This document shows, piece by piece, positions 1-7,616 of a stretch of DNA of 16,843 nt. The notes under the pieces were generated by a model, which was not told the DNA's origin, ran no database searches, and saw only the letters and a list, made by a program, of their open reading frames with translations. This DNA comes from JBKJZO01 sp046715235 (GTDB lineage: Bacteria > Actinomycetota > Actinomycetes > BP-191). How positions within the stretch are numbered: position 1 is the stretch's first letter; each line of letters starts with the position of its first letter. Made by a program: the position numbers and the translations under genes. Location: contig JBKJZO010000097.1 in NCBI GenBank assembly GCA_046715235.1, forward strand, positions 1 through 16,843, in the 5' to 3' direction.

Positions 1-56
1 GGCCCGGGGGGGGGCGGTCCGCGCCCGGGGGGGCGCCCCCGCCCCCCCCCCCCCCC
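1..56. other. extreme G/C homopolymer tract
   Basis: Only G and C with two T residues, in homopolymer blocks: an 8-9 G run, a 7 G run, and a run of 15 C at 42-56. The blocks can pair with each other or form a G-quadruplex. No coding pattern or promoter is visible. Lying exactly at the window edge, it may be a contig-end or sequencing artefact rather than biology. Confidence 0.6.
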
Positions 57-92
57 ACCATCGGATTTCGCGTGCCATCGAAAGGATTCGCC

Positions 93-2414
93 ATGAGCAC
101 TGGTGCGCTTCGCGATGCCCCGCCGCCGACGCCTGTCGACGGACTGCTCGCCGTACCTATCGACATCACGTCGGTCTCCGCCCTCATCACGATCGATGCG
201 GCCACCAACACGGCTACCGGGTCGGCGACCGTCGCTTTTACCGGCGGCGCTGTCGCGGGTAACCCGGTGCTCGACCTGCGTCAGACCGTCACTGCTGTTG
301 CCCTCGACGGCGCGGCCTTGCCCGTCTCGTCGTTCGCTCATCACAACCTGGGCGGCGGTGCCGGGGCGGACATGCGGGTGCTCGACTCGGTCGTGGCAGC
401 TGGTAGCGCGCACACGCTGACCGTGTCGTACGACGTCGGGCTGCCTCAGTCGCCCGCAGGCGGTTCGTATGCGCCGGCGCTGTCGTTCGCGGCCGGGCCG
501 CGCGTACGACTGTCCTTCGGCTTCACCGACCTCGCGGCGGCCCGGTACCTGGAAGCCTGGGTGCCTGCCAACCTCATCTACGACGGATACTCGATCTCGA
601 TCGAGTTCGTCGTGAGCGGGACCGCCGTCGCGCACTCGGTCATCACCAACGCGGCAATCACGACGATGGGCGCCAATCACTGGAAGCTCGACTGGCCGTC
701 GACCAGCACAGCCATGTCGACGCTGCTGGAGCTGCGCGCGACCGACACGGTGACCCGGTCAACCGGCACCGTCATGCTCCCGGTCTCGGGCCGCACGGTG
801 ACGATCGAGGCGTGGAAGCTCGCGACCAACACCGGTGTGGTCCTGGCGGATCAGATCGCCAACATCCGCACCTACCTCACCGACAACGAGTCGACGATCG
901 GTGCGTACCCGCACGGCAGCCGTTTCGTCGCCTTCATCAACACCGGGGGGATGGAGTACGACGGCGGCACGACCTCGAGCGTCGGATCACTGCGACACGA
1001 AGTCCATCACTCCTGGTGGGCGCGTGGCTGGCGACCGGCCAGTCAGCCTGACGCCTGGCTCGACGAGGGGTGGACCGTCTACCACGACAACGGTGGCGCC
1101 GTCGTCACGCCGTTCGACTTCACCGATCCCGCGGTCACACTGCGCCCCGGCAACCAGTGGATCCGCATCACCTCATCCAACGCGTACGGCGACGGATCGC
1201 GTTTCTTCGAAGGGCTCGCCGGCCTGATTGGCGCCCCGCAACTCCAAACGCTGATGCGGCAGTTCTGGGCGCGGGAGCTCTCGCAGCCAAGCACAACGGT
1301 CCGCCTCGAGGAGCACCTCGTCAGCCGGTCCGTCGAGCCTCGCCTGGTGGATGCGTTCCATCGTTTCGCCTACGGACTGCCTGACGCGGCGCCGGCCGCC
1401 GACCTGTGGTTGAAGGACGACCCGGCCCACACGGGCAGCGACCCGTGGGGCGGCAAGTTCTGGAACTCGCCGGACCTGTGGATCCGCAACTTCGATGACG
1501 GTGGCACGGTGCATCAGCCACCGGAGCAGGGCCAGGACAACTTCTTCTACGCGCGGATCCGCAACCGCAGTACGACCCGCACGGCCCGGCATTGCGTGGT
1601 GACGTTCGCGGTCAAGCCGTGGGCGGGCACGGAGTTCACCTATCCAGGTGACTGGCTACCCGCGATCGCCGCTGTCGCGGCATTCGACATCGGTCCGGGC
1701 GAGGAGCGCATCGTCAAGGCGAAGTGGCCGCGCAAGCTGGTGCCGGCTGGGGGCACGCACGTCTGTTGGCTGGCCGCCGTACTCAGCCGCGGCGACCGCC
1801 CGAGCTCCGGCGCGCACACGTGGGAGTCCAATGCACTCGCTCAAAAGAACCTTGCGGTGGTCGACCTCGCACCCGACCGGTGGTGGACCTGGCCGTTCGT
1901 GACCGCCTCCTTCGGCCGGCGCGCGCTGCATCTGGAACTCGTGCGACCTCCGGGCCGGGAGAGGCTGGTCGCGATGCTGGTGCAACGCTCCGGCCGGGCA
2001 TTCGAGCCGAGTGCGCGGCTGACCGTGCCGGGCGAGCTGGCGGGTTCGCTGGTGATGCCGGTGCGCGGGATCCCAGGACTACCGCTCGATCTCGACGCTC
2101 CCGCGGGTGACGCGGCTGCGCCGGCCGCGGCGGTGCCTGACGCGGTCGGCGTTGCGTTCGCCCCGGGTGCCCGGTCGATCCTGCGAATGTCGGCCGGGCC
2201 GGCCGGTCAGCTCGCTCTCGGATTGGCAATCCAGACGCCCCCGGACGTCGCGCCTGGAGATCTTCTCGAATTCGACCTGCTCGCCAGGGACGGGAAGGAC
2301 GGTCGGGTCGTCGGCGGCCTGGCGGTGCAGGTGCGGGTGGTTTCCCCGACATCGCCACAGGACGCGATTGTGCTGCCGGACACAGTGACCCTGGCGACGG
2401 CCGCGACGAGCTGA
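93..2414 (+). CDS. M1-family-like zinc metallopeptidase with C-terminal beta-rich domain
   Basis: A 773-residue protein. The ATG at 93 is chosen over the in-frame GTG at 72 because AAAGGA lies 6-7 bases upstream of it. The zinc site is canonical for M1 peptidases: HEVHH at 302-306, then exactly 18 residues and Glu325 in DEGW. GGMEY at 285-289 stands where M1 enzymes have GxMEN, the substrate N-terminus binding loop. Tyr365, in AYGDG, may be the transition-state Tyr, though it is closer to the zinc Glu than usual. Residues ~15-220 look like the M1 N-terminal beta domain. From ~450 a second beta-rich region begins (SPDLWIRNF, then GQDNFFYARIRN), resembling Ig-like/CARDB-type modules. There is no signal peptide or membrane segment. 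Likely a metallo-aminopeptidase; substrate and location are unknown. It converges with pepA, 21 bp away. Confidence 0.8.
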   Translation: MSTGALRDAPPPTPVDGLLAVPIDITSVSALITIDAATNTATGSATVAFTGGAVAGNPVLDLRQTVTAVALDGAALPVSSFAHHNLGGGAGADMRVLDSVVAAGSAHTLTVSYDVGLPQSPAGGSYAPALSFAAGPRVRLSFGFTDLAAARYLEAWVPANLIYDGYSISIEFVVSGTAVAHSVITNAAITTMGANHWKLDWPSTSTAMSTLLELRATDTVTRSTGTVMLPVSGRTVTIEAWKLATNTGVVLADQIANIRTYLTDNESTIGAYPHGSRFVAFINTGGMEYDGGTTSSVGSLRHEVHHSWWARGWRPASQPDAWLDEGWTVYHDNGGAVVTPFDFTDPAVTLRPGNQWIRITSSNAYGDGSRFFEGLAGLIGAPQLQTLMRQFWARELSQPSTTVRLEEHLVSRSVEPRLVDAFHRFAYGLPDAAPAADLWLKDDPAHTGSDPWGGKFWNSPDLWIRNFDDGGTVHQPPEQGQDNFFYARIRNRSTTRTARHCVVTFAVKPWAGTEFTYPGDWLPAIAAVAAFDIGPGEERIVKAKWPRKLVPAGGTHVCWLAAVLSRGDRPSSGAHTWESNALAQKNLAVVDLAPDRWWTWPFVTASFGRRALHLELVRPPGRERLVAMLVQRSGRAFEPSARLTVPGELAGSLVMPVRGIPGLPLDLDAPAGDAAAPAAAVPDAVGVAFAPGARSILRMSAGPAGQLALGLAIQTPPDVAPGDLLEFDLLARDGKDGRVVGGLAVQVRVVSPTSPQDAIVLPDTVTLATAATS

Positions 2415-2435
2415 AGGGATGCTAGGACGAGGCGG

Positions 2436-3947
2436 TCAGCGGGCCGCTTCGTCCTCGGCCAACTGCACGAACGTGCGTACAGCGGCGCCCGTGCCGCCCT
2501 TCGGCGTGTAGCCGTGCGGCTCGTCGTTGTTGAACGACGGACCGGCGATGTCCATGTGCGCCCAGGGGATGCCCTCGCCGACGAACTCCTTGAGGAACAG
2601 CCCCGCGACCAGCATGCCGCCGTACCGGTCGCCGGTGTTGACGATGTCGGCGATGTCGGAGTCGATCGACTTGCGCAGCTCGGGCGGCAGCGGCATCGGC
2701 CACACCTGTTCGCCCGCCGTCGCCGCGGCAGCGCAGACCCGCTCGCGCAGGTCGTCGTCGTTCGCCATCACGCCGGCGGTGCGCGAGCCGAGCGCGACCA
2801 GCTGCGCGCCGGTCAGTGTTGCGGCGTCGACGATCAGGTCGGGTGCCTCCTCCGACGCGCGCACTAGCGCATCGCCCAGGACCAGCCGGCCCTCGGCGTC
2901 GGTGTTGAGCACCTCGACGCGCTTGCCGCCGTACATCGTGAGGACGTCGCCGGGCCGGATTGCCGACCCTGACGGCATGTTTTCGGCGGTCGGCATCCAG
3001 CCGGTCACGCTGACGCGCAGCTTCAGCCGGGCGATCGCGGTCAGGGCGGCAGCCACGGCGGCGGCGCCGGCCATGTCGGACTTCATCCACTCCATGGACG
3101 CGGACGGCTTGAGCGAGAGCCCGCCGGAGTCGAAGGTGATGCCCTTCCCGACGAACGCCAGGGTGCGGGTCGCCTTCGGGTGCGTGTAGGCAATGCGCAC
3201 GAGCCGCGGGGGATTGGCCGAGCCTTGCCCGACTCCGAGGATGCCGCCGTACTTCCCCTTGCGCAGCGCCTTCTCGTCGAGCACCTCGACGGTGCAGCCG
3301 GCCCGCGTCGCGCGTTCGCGGGCGAACTCGGCCAGCTCCAACGGGTGTAGGTCGCCAGGCGGTGTGTTGACCAGGTCGCGCGCCGCCGCGACCTCGGCCG
3401 CGACGATCTGCGCACGGCGGGCGGCGGCGACCGCGGCCTTGTCCTTAGGGTCCTCGACGACGATGCTGATCGACTCGACCACAGCCCGGCGACCGGCCAG
3501 CGACGCCTGCCGGAACTCAGTGAAGTCATAGGCCCCGAGCAACGCCCCCTCGCACACAGCACGGAGAGCAACCCCCCCGGGTACGCCGACCGCGCTGAGT
3601 GACAGGGCGACCCTGCGGCTCCCAGCGGCCTCCCTCACGGCGGCCCCGGCCGCGCGCCGCAGCACCTCCGCGTCGACCCCAGTCGCGTCACCGAGACCGG
3701 CCACCACGACCGAGCTCGCCTTGAGTGCCCCGAACGTCGCAAGCCGCACCGTCGTGCCCGCCTCGGCGCGGAAGCCGAGGTCGGCAAGCGTCCGCGCCAG
3801 CTTGCCCCCCAGCGCCTTGTTGACGCCGTCGAGCCCGGGCGCGAGCACGACGCGCTCGCCGCGCCGGAGCGCGGCGATCACCAGCACGTCGGCGGGCAGC
3901 GACGGCAAATCGCCGGTGGTCAAGGTCAGAGAGGTCACGGTGGTCAT
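2436..3947 (-). CDS. pepA: leucyl aminopeptidase (M17 family)
   Basis: A 503-residue cytosolic di-zinc aminopeptidase that removes N-terminal residues, especially Leu, in peptide turnover. The family signature NTDAEGRL is at 348-355. Metal and catalytic residues are in place: Lys268 and Asp273 in VGKGITFDSGG, Lys280, Asp291 in MKSDMAG, Asp350 and Glu352, and Arg354 as the bicarbonate-binding arginine. The N-terminal third is the variable macro-like M17 domain. Length is normal. The ATG start is preceded by GGAGA (reverse strand of about 3951-3955). Upstream on the minus strand a TAGGTT could be a -10, but no good -35 is seen. It lies downstream of the GNAT gene on the same strand with a ~100-bp gap, so may have its own promoter. 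Corresponds to Rv2213 (pepB) in the mycobacterial block. Confidence 0.95.
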   Translation of the reverse strand: MTTVTSLTLTTGDLPSLPADVLVIAALRRGERVVLAPGLDGVNKALGGKLARTLADLGFRAEAGTTVRLATFGALKASSVVVAGLGDATGVDAEVLRRAAGAAVREAAGSRRVALSLSAVGVPGGVALRAVCEGALLGAYDFTEFRQASLAGRRAVVESISIVVEDPKDKAAVAAARRAQIVAAEVAAARDLVNTPPGDLHPLELAEFARERATRAGCTVEVLDEKALRKGKYGGILGVGQGSANPPRLVRIAYTHPKATRTLAFVGKGITFDSGGLSLKPSASMEWMKSDMAGAAAVAAALTAIARLKLRVSVTGWMPTAENMPSGSAIRPGDVLTMYGGKRVEVLNTDAEGRLVLGDALVRASEEAPDLIVDAATLTGAQLVALGSRTAGVMANDDDLRERVCAAAATAGEQVWPMPLPPELRKSIDSDIADIVNTGDRYGGMLVAGLFLKEFVGEGIPWAHMDIAGPSFNNDEPHGYTPKGGTGAAVRTFVQLAEDEAAR

Positions 3948-4021
3948 CGTCTCCGGGTCGAGGGCGCTCTCAGAACCTAGACGATCGACCTGTCCGGCGA
4001 GGCTCCTGCACTGTTCTGCCT

Positions 4022-4038
4022 GCGCAGATCCGCTGCGC
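4022..4038 (-). terminator. hairpin between GNAT gene and pepA
   Basis: GCGCAG, 5-base loop, CTGCGC: a perfect 6-bp stem starting 12 bases beyond the GNAT stop codon in the minus direction. There is no T-run, which is common for actinobacterial terminators. The short stem makes the call tentative. Confidence 0.35.
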
Positions 4039-4049
4039 GACCGCCTCTG

Positions 4050-4487
4050 TCAGCTCAAGCGCTGCCAGGTCGACGGGTCGCGAACCAGCTTCATGTAGCG
4101 GCCGGATTCCACGTCCTCGAAACCGACCTCCTCGTACACCGTGTGCGCATCCTGCGTGCCGAGCATCCAGCGGCGCAGGGTCTGCAGCCGGTCGTCGTCC
4201 ACGAGCGCTCGGACCATCGCCTTGCCGATTCCCCGCCCCCGCCAGGCCTCGTCGACGTACACGTCGCACAGCCAGCCGAATGACGCGAAGTCGGTCACCG
4301 CCCGAGCGACGCCGACCTGGATGCCCGCGTCGTCGTACGCCCCGATGACGAGACTGTTGGCGAACGCGCGCTCCAGGACGTCGCGGCGCACGTGCGGCGA
4401 CCAGTAGGAATTGCGCAGCCACTCGTACACGCGGTCGAGCTGGAATCGGTCACGGTCCAGCGACAGGGCCCAAGTGAAATCGTTCAT
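4050..4487 (-). CDS. GNAT family N-acetyltransferase
   Basis: A 145-residue single-domain acetyltransferase. The acetyl-CoA pyrophosphate-binding motif A is RGRGIG at 83-88, after the strand LCDVYVDEAW. The C-terminal YEEVGFEDVESGRYMKL segment fits GNAT motif B. The N-terminal YEWLRNSYWSPHVRRDVLERA is the pattern of a common bacterial subgroup of unknown substrate. The ATG at 4487 is chosen because the frame upstream has no domain homology and would run into the gcvT leader; a longer frame opens at 4607. The ribosome binding site is weak. Divergent from gcvT, with a 140-bp shared upstream region. Substrate cannot be inferred. Confidence 0.85.
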   Translation of the reverse strand: MNDFTWALSLDRDRFQLDRVYEWLRNSYWSPHVRRDVLERAFANSLVIGAYDDAGIQVGVARAVTDFASFGWLCDVYVDEAWRGRGIGKAMVRALVDDDRLQTLRRWMLGTQDAHTVYEEVGFEDVESGRYMKLVRDPSTWQRLS

Positions 4488-4627
4488 ACCCGCTCTTATC
4501 ACGCCGTCGTCGGTGAGCTGCGGCAGCGCACGACGCGACGCGGCAGCATCATCGCTGGGGTCGCCACAATCGCCGCACCGTGGCGGTAGCGTGCGCCGCA
4601 CGGCCACCTGACCGAAAGGGCGAATCC

Positions 4628-5725
4628 GTGACCGAGCTGCTCCGTTCGCCGCTGCACGACCGCCATGTCGCCCGGGGCGCGAAGATGGCCGACTTCGGCG
4701 GCTGGGAGATGCCGATCGAGTACCCGGGCGGCGGAGTAATCGCCGAGCACACCGCGGTGCGCGAAAGAGTCGGCGTGTTCGACGTGAGTCACCTCGGCAA
4801 GGGCTCGGTGCGCGGCCCCGGCGCGGTCGATTTCCTCAACACTTGCCTGACCAACGACCTGCGGCGCATCGGTCCGGGCGAGGCGCAGTACACGCTGTGC
4901 TGTGACGAGTCCGGTGGTGTGGTCGACGACCTGATCGCCTACATCCGCAGCGACGACGACGTGCTGCTGGTCCCCAACGCGGCCAACACAGCCGAGGTCA
5001 TGAAGCGCATTGCCGCCGCCGCGCCGAGCGGGATCGACGTACAAAACCTGCACCGCGACTACGGCGTGCTGGCGGTTCAGGGGCCACGTTCGGCCGAGCT
5101 GGTCGGCGCGCTCGGCCTGCCGACCGACCAGCACTACATGGCGTACGCCGTCGCGCAGTGGGAGGGCGAGGAGCTGATCGTCTGCCGCACGGGTTACACC
5201 GGGGAGCGCGGCTTCGAGCTGCTGCCGACGGCCGCGCAGGCCCCTGCGTTGTGGGACGCGCTGCTCGAGTCAGGCGCGGCGTACGACGTGCTGCCGGCCG
5301 GTCTCGGCGCGCGCGACACCCTGCGCACGGAGATGGGGTACGCGCTGCACGGCCACGAGCTCTCCCTGGACATCAGCCCACTGCAGGCGCGGGTGGGCTG
5401 GGCGGTCGGCTGGTCGAAGCCGGCGTTCTGGGGCCGCGAGGAGCTGCTCAAGGAGAAGGAGATCGGGCCGAAGCGGCTGCTGCGCGGTCTCAGGGCGAAG
5501 GATCGCGCGATCCCGCGCGCCGGCATGACTGCTGCCGATGAAAGCGGCGTTCCTGCCGGCGTCGTGACGAGCGGCACGTTCTCCCCGACGCTGCGCGTGG
5601 GCATCGGGCTGGCTCTGCTCGCCCGGTCGGTGCAGGTCGGCGAAGAGGTCACCGTCGACGTGCGCGGGCGGGCCGCCGTGATGGAGGTCGTGACGCCGCC
5701 GTTCGTCGAGGCATCCCCGAAGTAG
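4628..5725 (+). CDS. gcvT: glycine cleavage system aminomethyltransferase (T-protein)
   Basis: A 365-residue T-protein, the tetrahydrofolate-dependent step of glycine cleavage: it moves the aminomethyl carbon from lipoyl H-protein to THF, giving 5,10-methylene-THF and ammonia. Seen: DFGGWEMPIEY near 22-32, FDVSHLGKG, GGVVDDLI with the conserved Asp pair at 100-101 (a key catalytic Asp in this family), GYTGERGFELL, AGLGARDTLRTEMGYALHG, and the C-terminal barrel domain. The GTG at 4628 is chosen because GAAAGG (4614-4619) sits 8 bases upstream and it leaves a family-typical N-terminus (LLRSPLHDRHVARGAKMADFG); the frame upstream is low-similarity. gcvP and gcvH are not in the window, and no glycine riboswitch was recognised in the 140-bp leader. 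Corresponds to Rv2211c. Confidence 0.95.
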   Translation: MTELLRSPLHDRHVARGAKMADFGGWEMPIEYPGGGVIAEHTAVRERVGVFDVSHLGKGSVRGPGAVDFLNTCLTNDLRRIGPGEAQYTLCCDESGGVVDDLIAYIRSDDDVLLVPNAANTAEVMKRIAAAAPSGIDVQNLHRDYGVLAVQGPRSAELVGALGLPTDQHYMAYAVAQWEGEELIVCRTGYTGERGFELLPTAAQAPALWDALLESGAAYDVLPAGLGARDTLRTEMGYALHGHELSLDISPLQARVGWAVGWSKPAFWGREELLKEKEIGPKRLLRGLRAKDRAIPRAGMTAADESGVPAGVVTSGTFSPTLRVGIGLALLARSVQVGEEVTVDVRGRAAVMEVVTPPFVEASPK

Positions 5726-5735
5726 CGCGGGCTAC
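5722..5735. terminator. short hairpin spanning both convergent stop codons
   Basis: GTAGC-GCGG-GCTAC, a 5-bp stem and 4-base loop, contains the gcvT TAG on one arm and the cobS TAG on the other. It could act on both strands, but it is short and has no T-run. Confidence 0.3.
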
Positions 5736-6520
5736 GGAATCAACGCGACCGCGATCAGAGTCGCGGTGAGCGCGATCTCCACGAGTGCGCCGAACACGTC
5801 GCCGGTGATGCCACCGAGGCGGCGTACGACGTGCCGCCGGAACAGCCAGGCGATCGACAGCCCCACCGCCACTGCCGCAACTGCCCTCGACGCGCCGTGC
5901 ATGCCCGACCCCTCGTCGATGCTGCCCGCGATCGCGGCAAAGGCGACCACCGCCAGAGTCACCGCCGCCGCGCTCCTGCGGCTCACGCTCCCCGCGACAG
6001 TGGCCCCGAGCCCAGTACCGCGAGCGGCCGGTACGCCGACGCACGCCCAGGTGGCGGCGAGCAGCCCGGTCGTGCCCGCCACCAGCAGGCCCTCCGTGCT
6101 TCGGTGGACCTGCAGGCAGGCATGCAGTCCGGCCGTCTGCAGCAGCAGCGTCACGACGATCGACGCGACGCCGAACGGGCCGACATCGCCCTTGCTCATG
6201 ATGGCGAGCGCCGAGGCGGGGTCGCGGTAGGAGCCGAGAGCGTCCGTGGTGTCGGCCAGGCCGTCGAGGTGCAGTCCGCGACTCGCGATCGAGAGCGTCG
6301 CGATTCCGGCGGCTGCCATGAGGACGAACTGTGTCTCGTCCGCGGCGATGAGCAGCCGGATCGTCGCTACCACCCCGGCTGCGAGCCCCGCAGTCAGCAG
6401 GCCGGCAGCGGGGGCGGCGATCATCGTGGCGCCCGCCGTACGCCGATCAAGCGGCTCCGAGCTCACCGGGACGATCGTGAACATCGTCAGGGCCGTGCGT
6501 ACGGCGGCGAGCGGGTTCAC
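5732..6520 (-). CDS. cobS: adenosylcobinamide-GDP ribazoletransferase (cobalamin synthase)
   Basis: A 262-residue polytopic membrane enzyme of the last steps of cobalamin assembly; it joins adenosylcobinamide-GDP to alpha-ribazole(-phosphate). The hallmark acidic motif is HLDGLADTTDA at 84-94, followed by IMSKGDVGPFG (108-117; family form IMxDxxxGxxG) and the C-terminal GGITGDVFGALVE (236-248). About six hydrophobic segments are visible. The GTG at 6520 is chosen because NPLAAVRTALTMFTIVPV is the usual CobS N-terminus. A frame open to 6628 would add 36 unrelated residues and run across the desaturase promoter. No strong ribosome binding site is seen. cobU lies about 1.1 kb away beyond the desaturase gene; cobT is absent here. 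Confidence 0.93.
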   Translation of the reverse strand: MNPLAAVRTALTMFTIVPVSSEPLDRRTAGATMIAAPAAGLLTAGLAAGVVATIRLLIAADETQFVLMAAAGIATLSIASRGLHLDGLADTTDALGSYRDPASALAIMSKGDVGPFGVASIVVTLLLQTAGLHACLQVHRSTEGLLVAGTTGLLAATWACVGVPAARGTGLGATVAGSVSRRSAAAVTLAVVAFAAIAGSIDEGSGMHGASRAVAAVAVGLSIAWLFRRHVVRRLGGITGDVFGALVEIALTATLIAVALIP

Positions 6521-6555
6521 GAGGTGTGAGGGTAGTGGCCCGCCCGCGCGCCGCG

Positions 6556-6584
6556 TTGACTGACAGGCTACGGCCGCGTAACTT
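6556..6584 (+). promoter_or_regulatory. sigma-A-type promoter of the desaturase gene
   Basis: TTGACT (6556-6561), a 17-bp spacer, then TAACTT (6579-6584), close to the TTGACA/TANNNT consensus. The start ATG is at 6628, giving a leader of about 37 nt that contains CGGGAG. This is the best sigma-70-type match seen in the window. Confidence 0.7.
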
Positions 6585-6598
6585 ACGGTTGCGTAACC
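6577..6598. promoter_or_regulatory. candidate operator overlapping the desaturase -10
   Basis: CGTAA-C-TTACG (6577-6587) is a perfect palindrome covering the -10. It adjoins GGTT-GCGT-AACC (6587-6598), a second palindrome. GCGTAAC also occurs as a direct repeat at 6576-6582 and 6591-6597 (15-bp period). Position and symmetry suggest a repressor site, plausibly TetR-type. The regulator is not in the window. Confidence 0.45.
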
Positions 6599-6627
6599 TT
6601 GTCCCACGAAAAGCCTCGGGAGTGTCA

Positions 6628-7548
6628 ATGACGTTGTCCTCGACCGTTCTGCTCAAGGAACTCGAGCCGGTGGTCGGTCGCGAGGTCGATCGACACCTTT
6701 CGGTCGCGAAGGAATGGATGCCGCACGACTACGTCCCGTGGAGCGAGGGCGAGGACTTTGACGCCAAGCCCTGGTCGATCGAGCAGTCGAAGCTCTCGCC
6801 GATCGCCCGGATGTCCCTCGAGGTCAACCTGCTGACCGAGGACAACCTGCCCAGCTACCACCGCGAGATCGACGTCACCTTCGGGCGCGAAGGCAGTTGG
6901 GGCACCTGGACCGGGCGCTGGACGGCCGAGGAAGGCCGGCACGCGCTCGTCATCCGCGACTACCTACTGGTGACGCGCGGCGTCGACCCGACGCAGCTCG
7001 AGCGTGACCGGATGGAGCAGATGCAGGTCGGCCACCACCACGGTGACGACAAGCCGGTGCCTGAGGTCCTTGCCTACGTTGCGTTCCAGGAGCTCGCGAC
7101 GCGCATCGCGCACCGCAACACGGGGCACTACAGCAACGATCCGGTGTGCGACAAGCTGCTCGCGCGGGTGGCGACCGACGAGAACCTGCACCACATCTTC
7201 TACCGCAACGTCTCCGGCGCGGCGATGCAGCTCGACCCCTCGGCAATGGTGCAGGCGATCCGCAACGAGGTCATCGGCTTCCAGATGCCGGGCACCGGCA
7301 TCCGCAGCTTCCAGCGCAAGTCGGTGATGATCGCGCTCGCCGGCATCTACGACCTGCGCATCCACCACGACGAGGTCATCTGGCCGCTCCTGCGCCACTG
7401 GAACGTGTTCGAGATCGAAGGTCTCGACGCGGAGGGTGAAAAGGCGCGTACGGAACTGGCCGAGTTCCTCACCAGGCTCAACGCTACGGCCGAGGAGTTC
7501 ACCGCGTCCCGCGCCGAACGCGAAGCCAAGCTCGCCGCCCGCCTCTGA
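6628..7548 (+). CDS. acyl-ACP desaturase (soluble di-iron, FA_desaturase_2 family)
   Basis: A 306-residue ferritin-like di-iron enzyme that inserts a double bond into acyl-ACP chains using O2 and reduced ferredoxin. All six ligand positions can be assigned by comparison with plant stearoyl-ACP desaturase: Glu71 (LLTEDN), Glu102 and His105 (EEGRH), Glu155 (FQELATR), Glu185 and His188 (DENLHH). The Glu102-to-Glu155 spacing of 53 matches the plant enzyme. Related to mycobacterial DesA1/DesA2. The ATG at 6628 is chosen because CGGGAG lies 6 bases upstream; the frame opens at 6526, but that stretch contains the promoter. It is divergent from cobS and flanked downstream by a strong stem structure. 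Substrate chain length and double-bond position cannot be read from sequence. Confidence 0.93.
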   Translation: MTLSSTVLLKELEPVVGREVDRHLSVAKEWMPHDYVPWSEGEDFDAKPWSIEQSKLSPIARMSLEVNLLTEDNLPSYHREIDVTFGREGSWGTWTGRWTAEEGRHALVIRDYLLVTRGVDPTQLERDRMEQMQVGHHHGDDKPVPEVLAYVAFQELATRIAHRNTGHYSNDPVCDKLLARVATDENLHHIFYRNVSGAAMQLDPSAMVQAIRNEVIGFQMPGTGIRSFQRKSVMIALAGIYDLRIHHDEVIWPLLRHWNVFEIEGLDAEGEKARTELAEFLTRLNATAEEFTASRAEREAKLAARL

Positions 7549-7558
7549 CGACTCGGTT

Positions 7559-7600
7559 TGGGTCTCCTGGTTAGCGGAAAGCCGCGGACGAGGAGACCCA
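7559..7600. terminator. bidirectional terminator between desaturase gene and cobU
   Basis: Outer stem TGGGTCTCCT (7559-7568) pairs perfectly with AGGAGACCCA (7591-7600). Inside the 22-base loop a second hairpin, GCGG-AAAG-CCGC (7574-7585), can form. It sits between two convergent genes and could serve both. No T-run. Confidence 0.7.
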
Positions 7601-7616
7601 GACCCGTTGATCTGAG

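Noticed and set aside
4488..4607. N-terminal extension of the GNAT gene to 4607
   Set aside because: The extra 40 residues have no domain similarity and would consume the divergent gcvT promoter region.
4488..4627. Glycine riboswitch upstream of gcvT
   Set aside because: No recognisable paired glycine-aptamer core in the 140-bp leader; gcvT is also apart from gcvP/gcvH.
6521..6627. Cobalamin riboswitch upstream of cobS (and, at 8166-8215, of cobU)
   Set aside because: Both gaps are too short for the ~200-nt element, and no B12-box-like sequence was seen.
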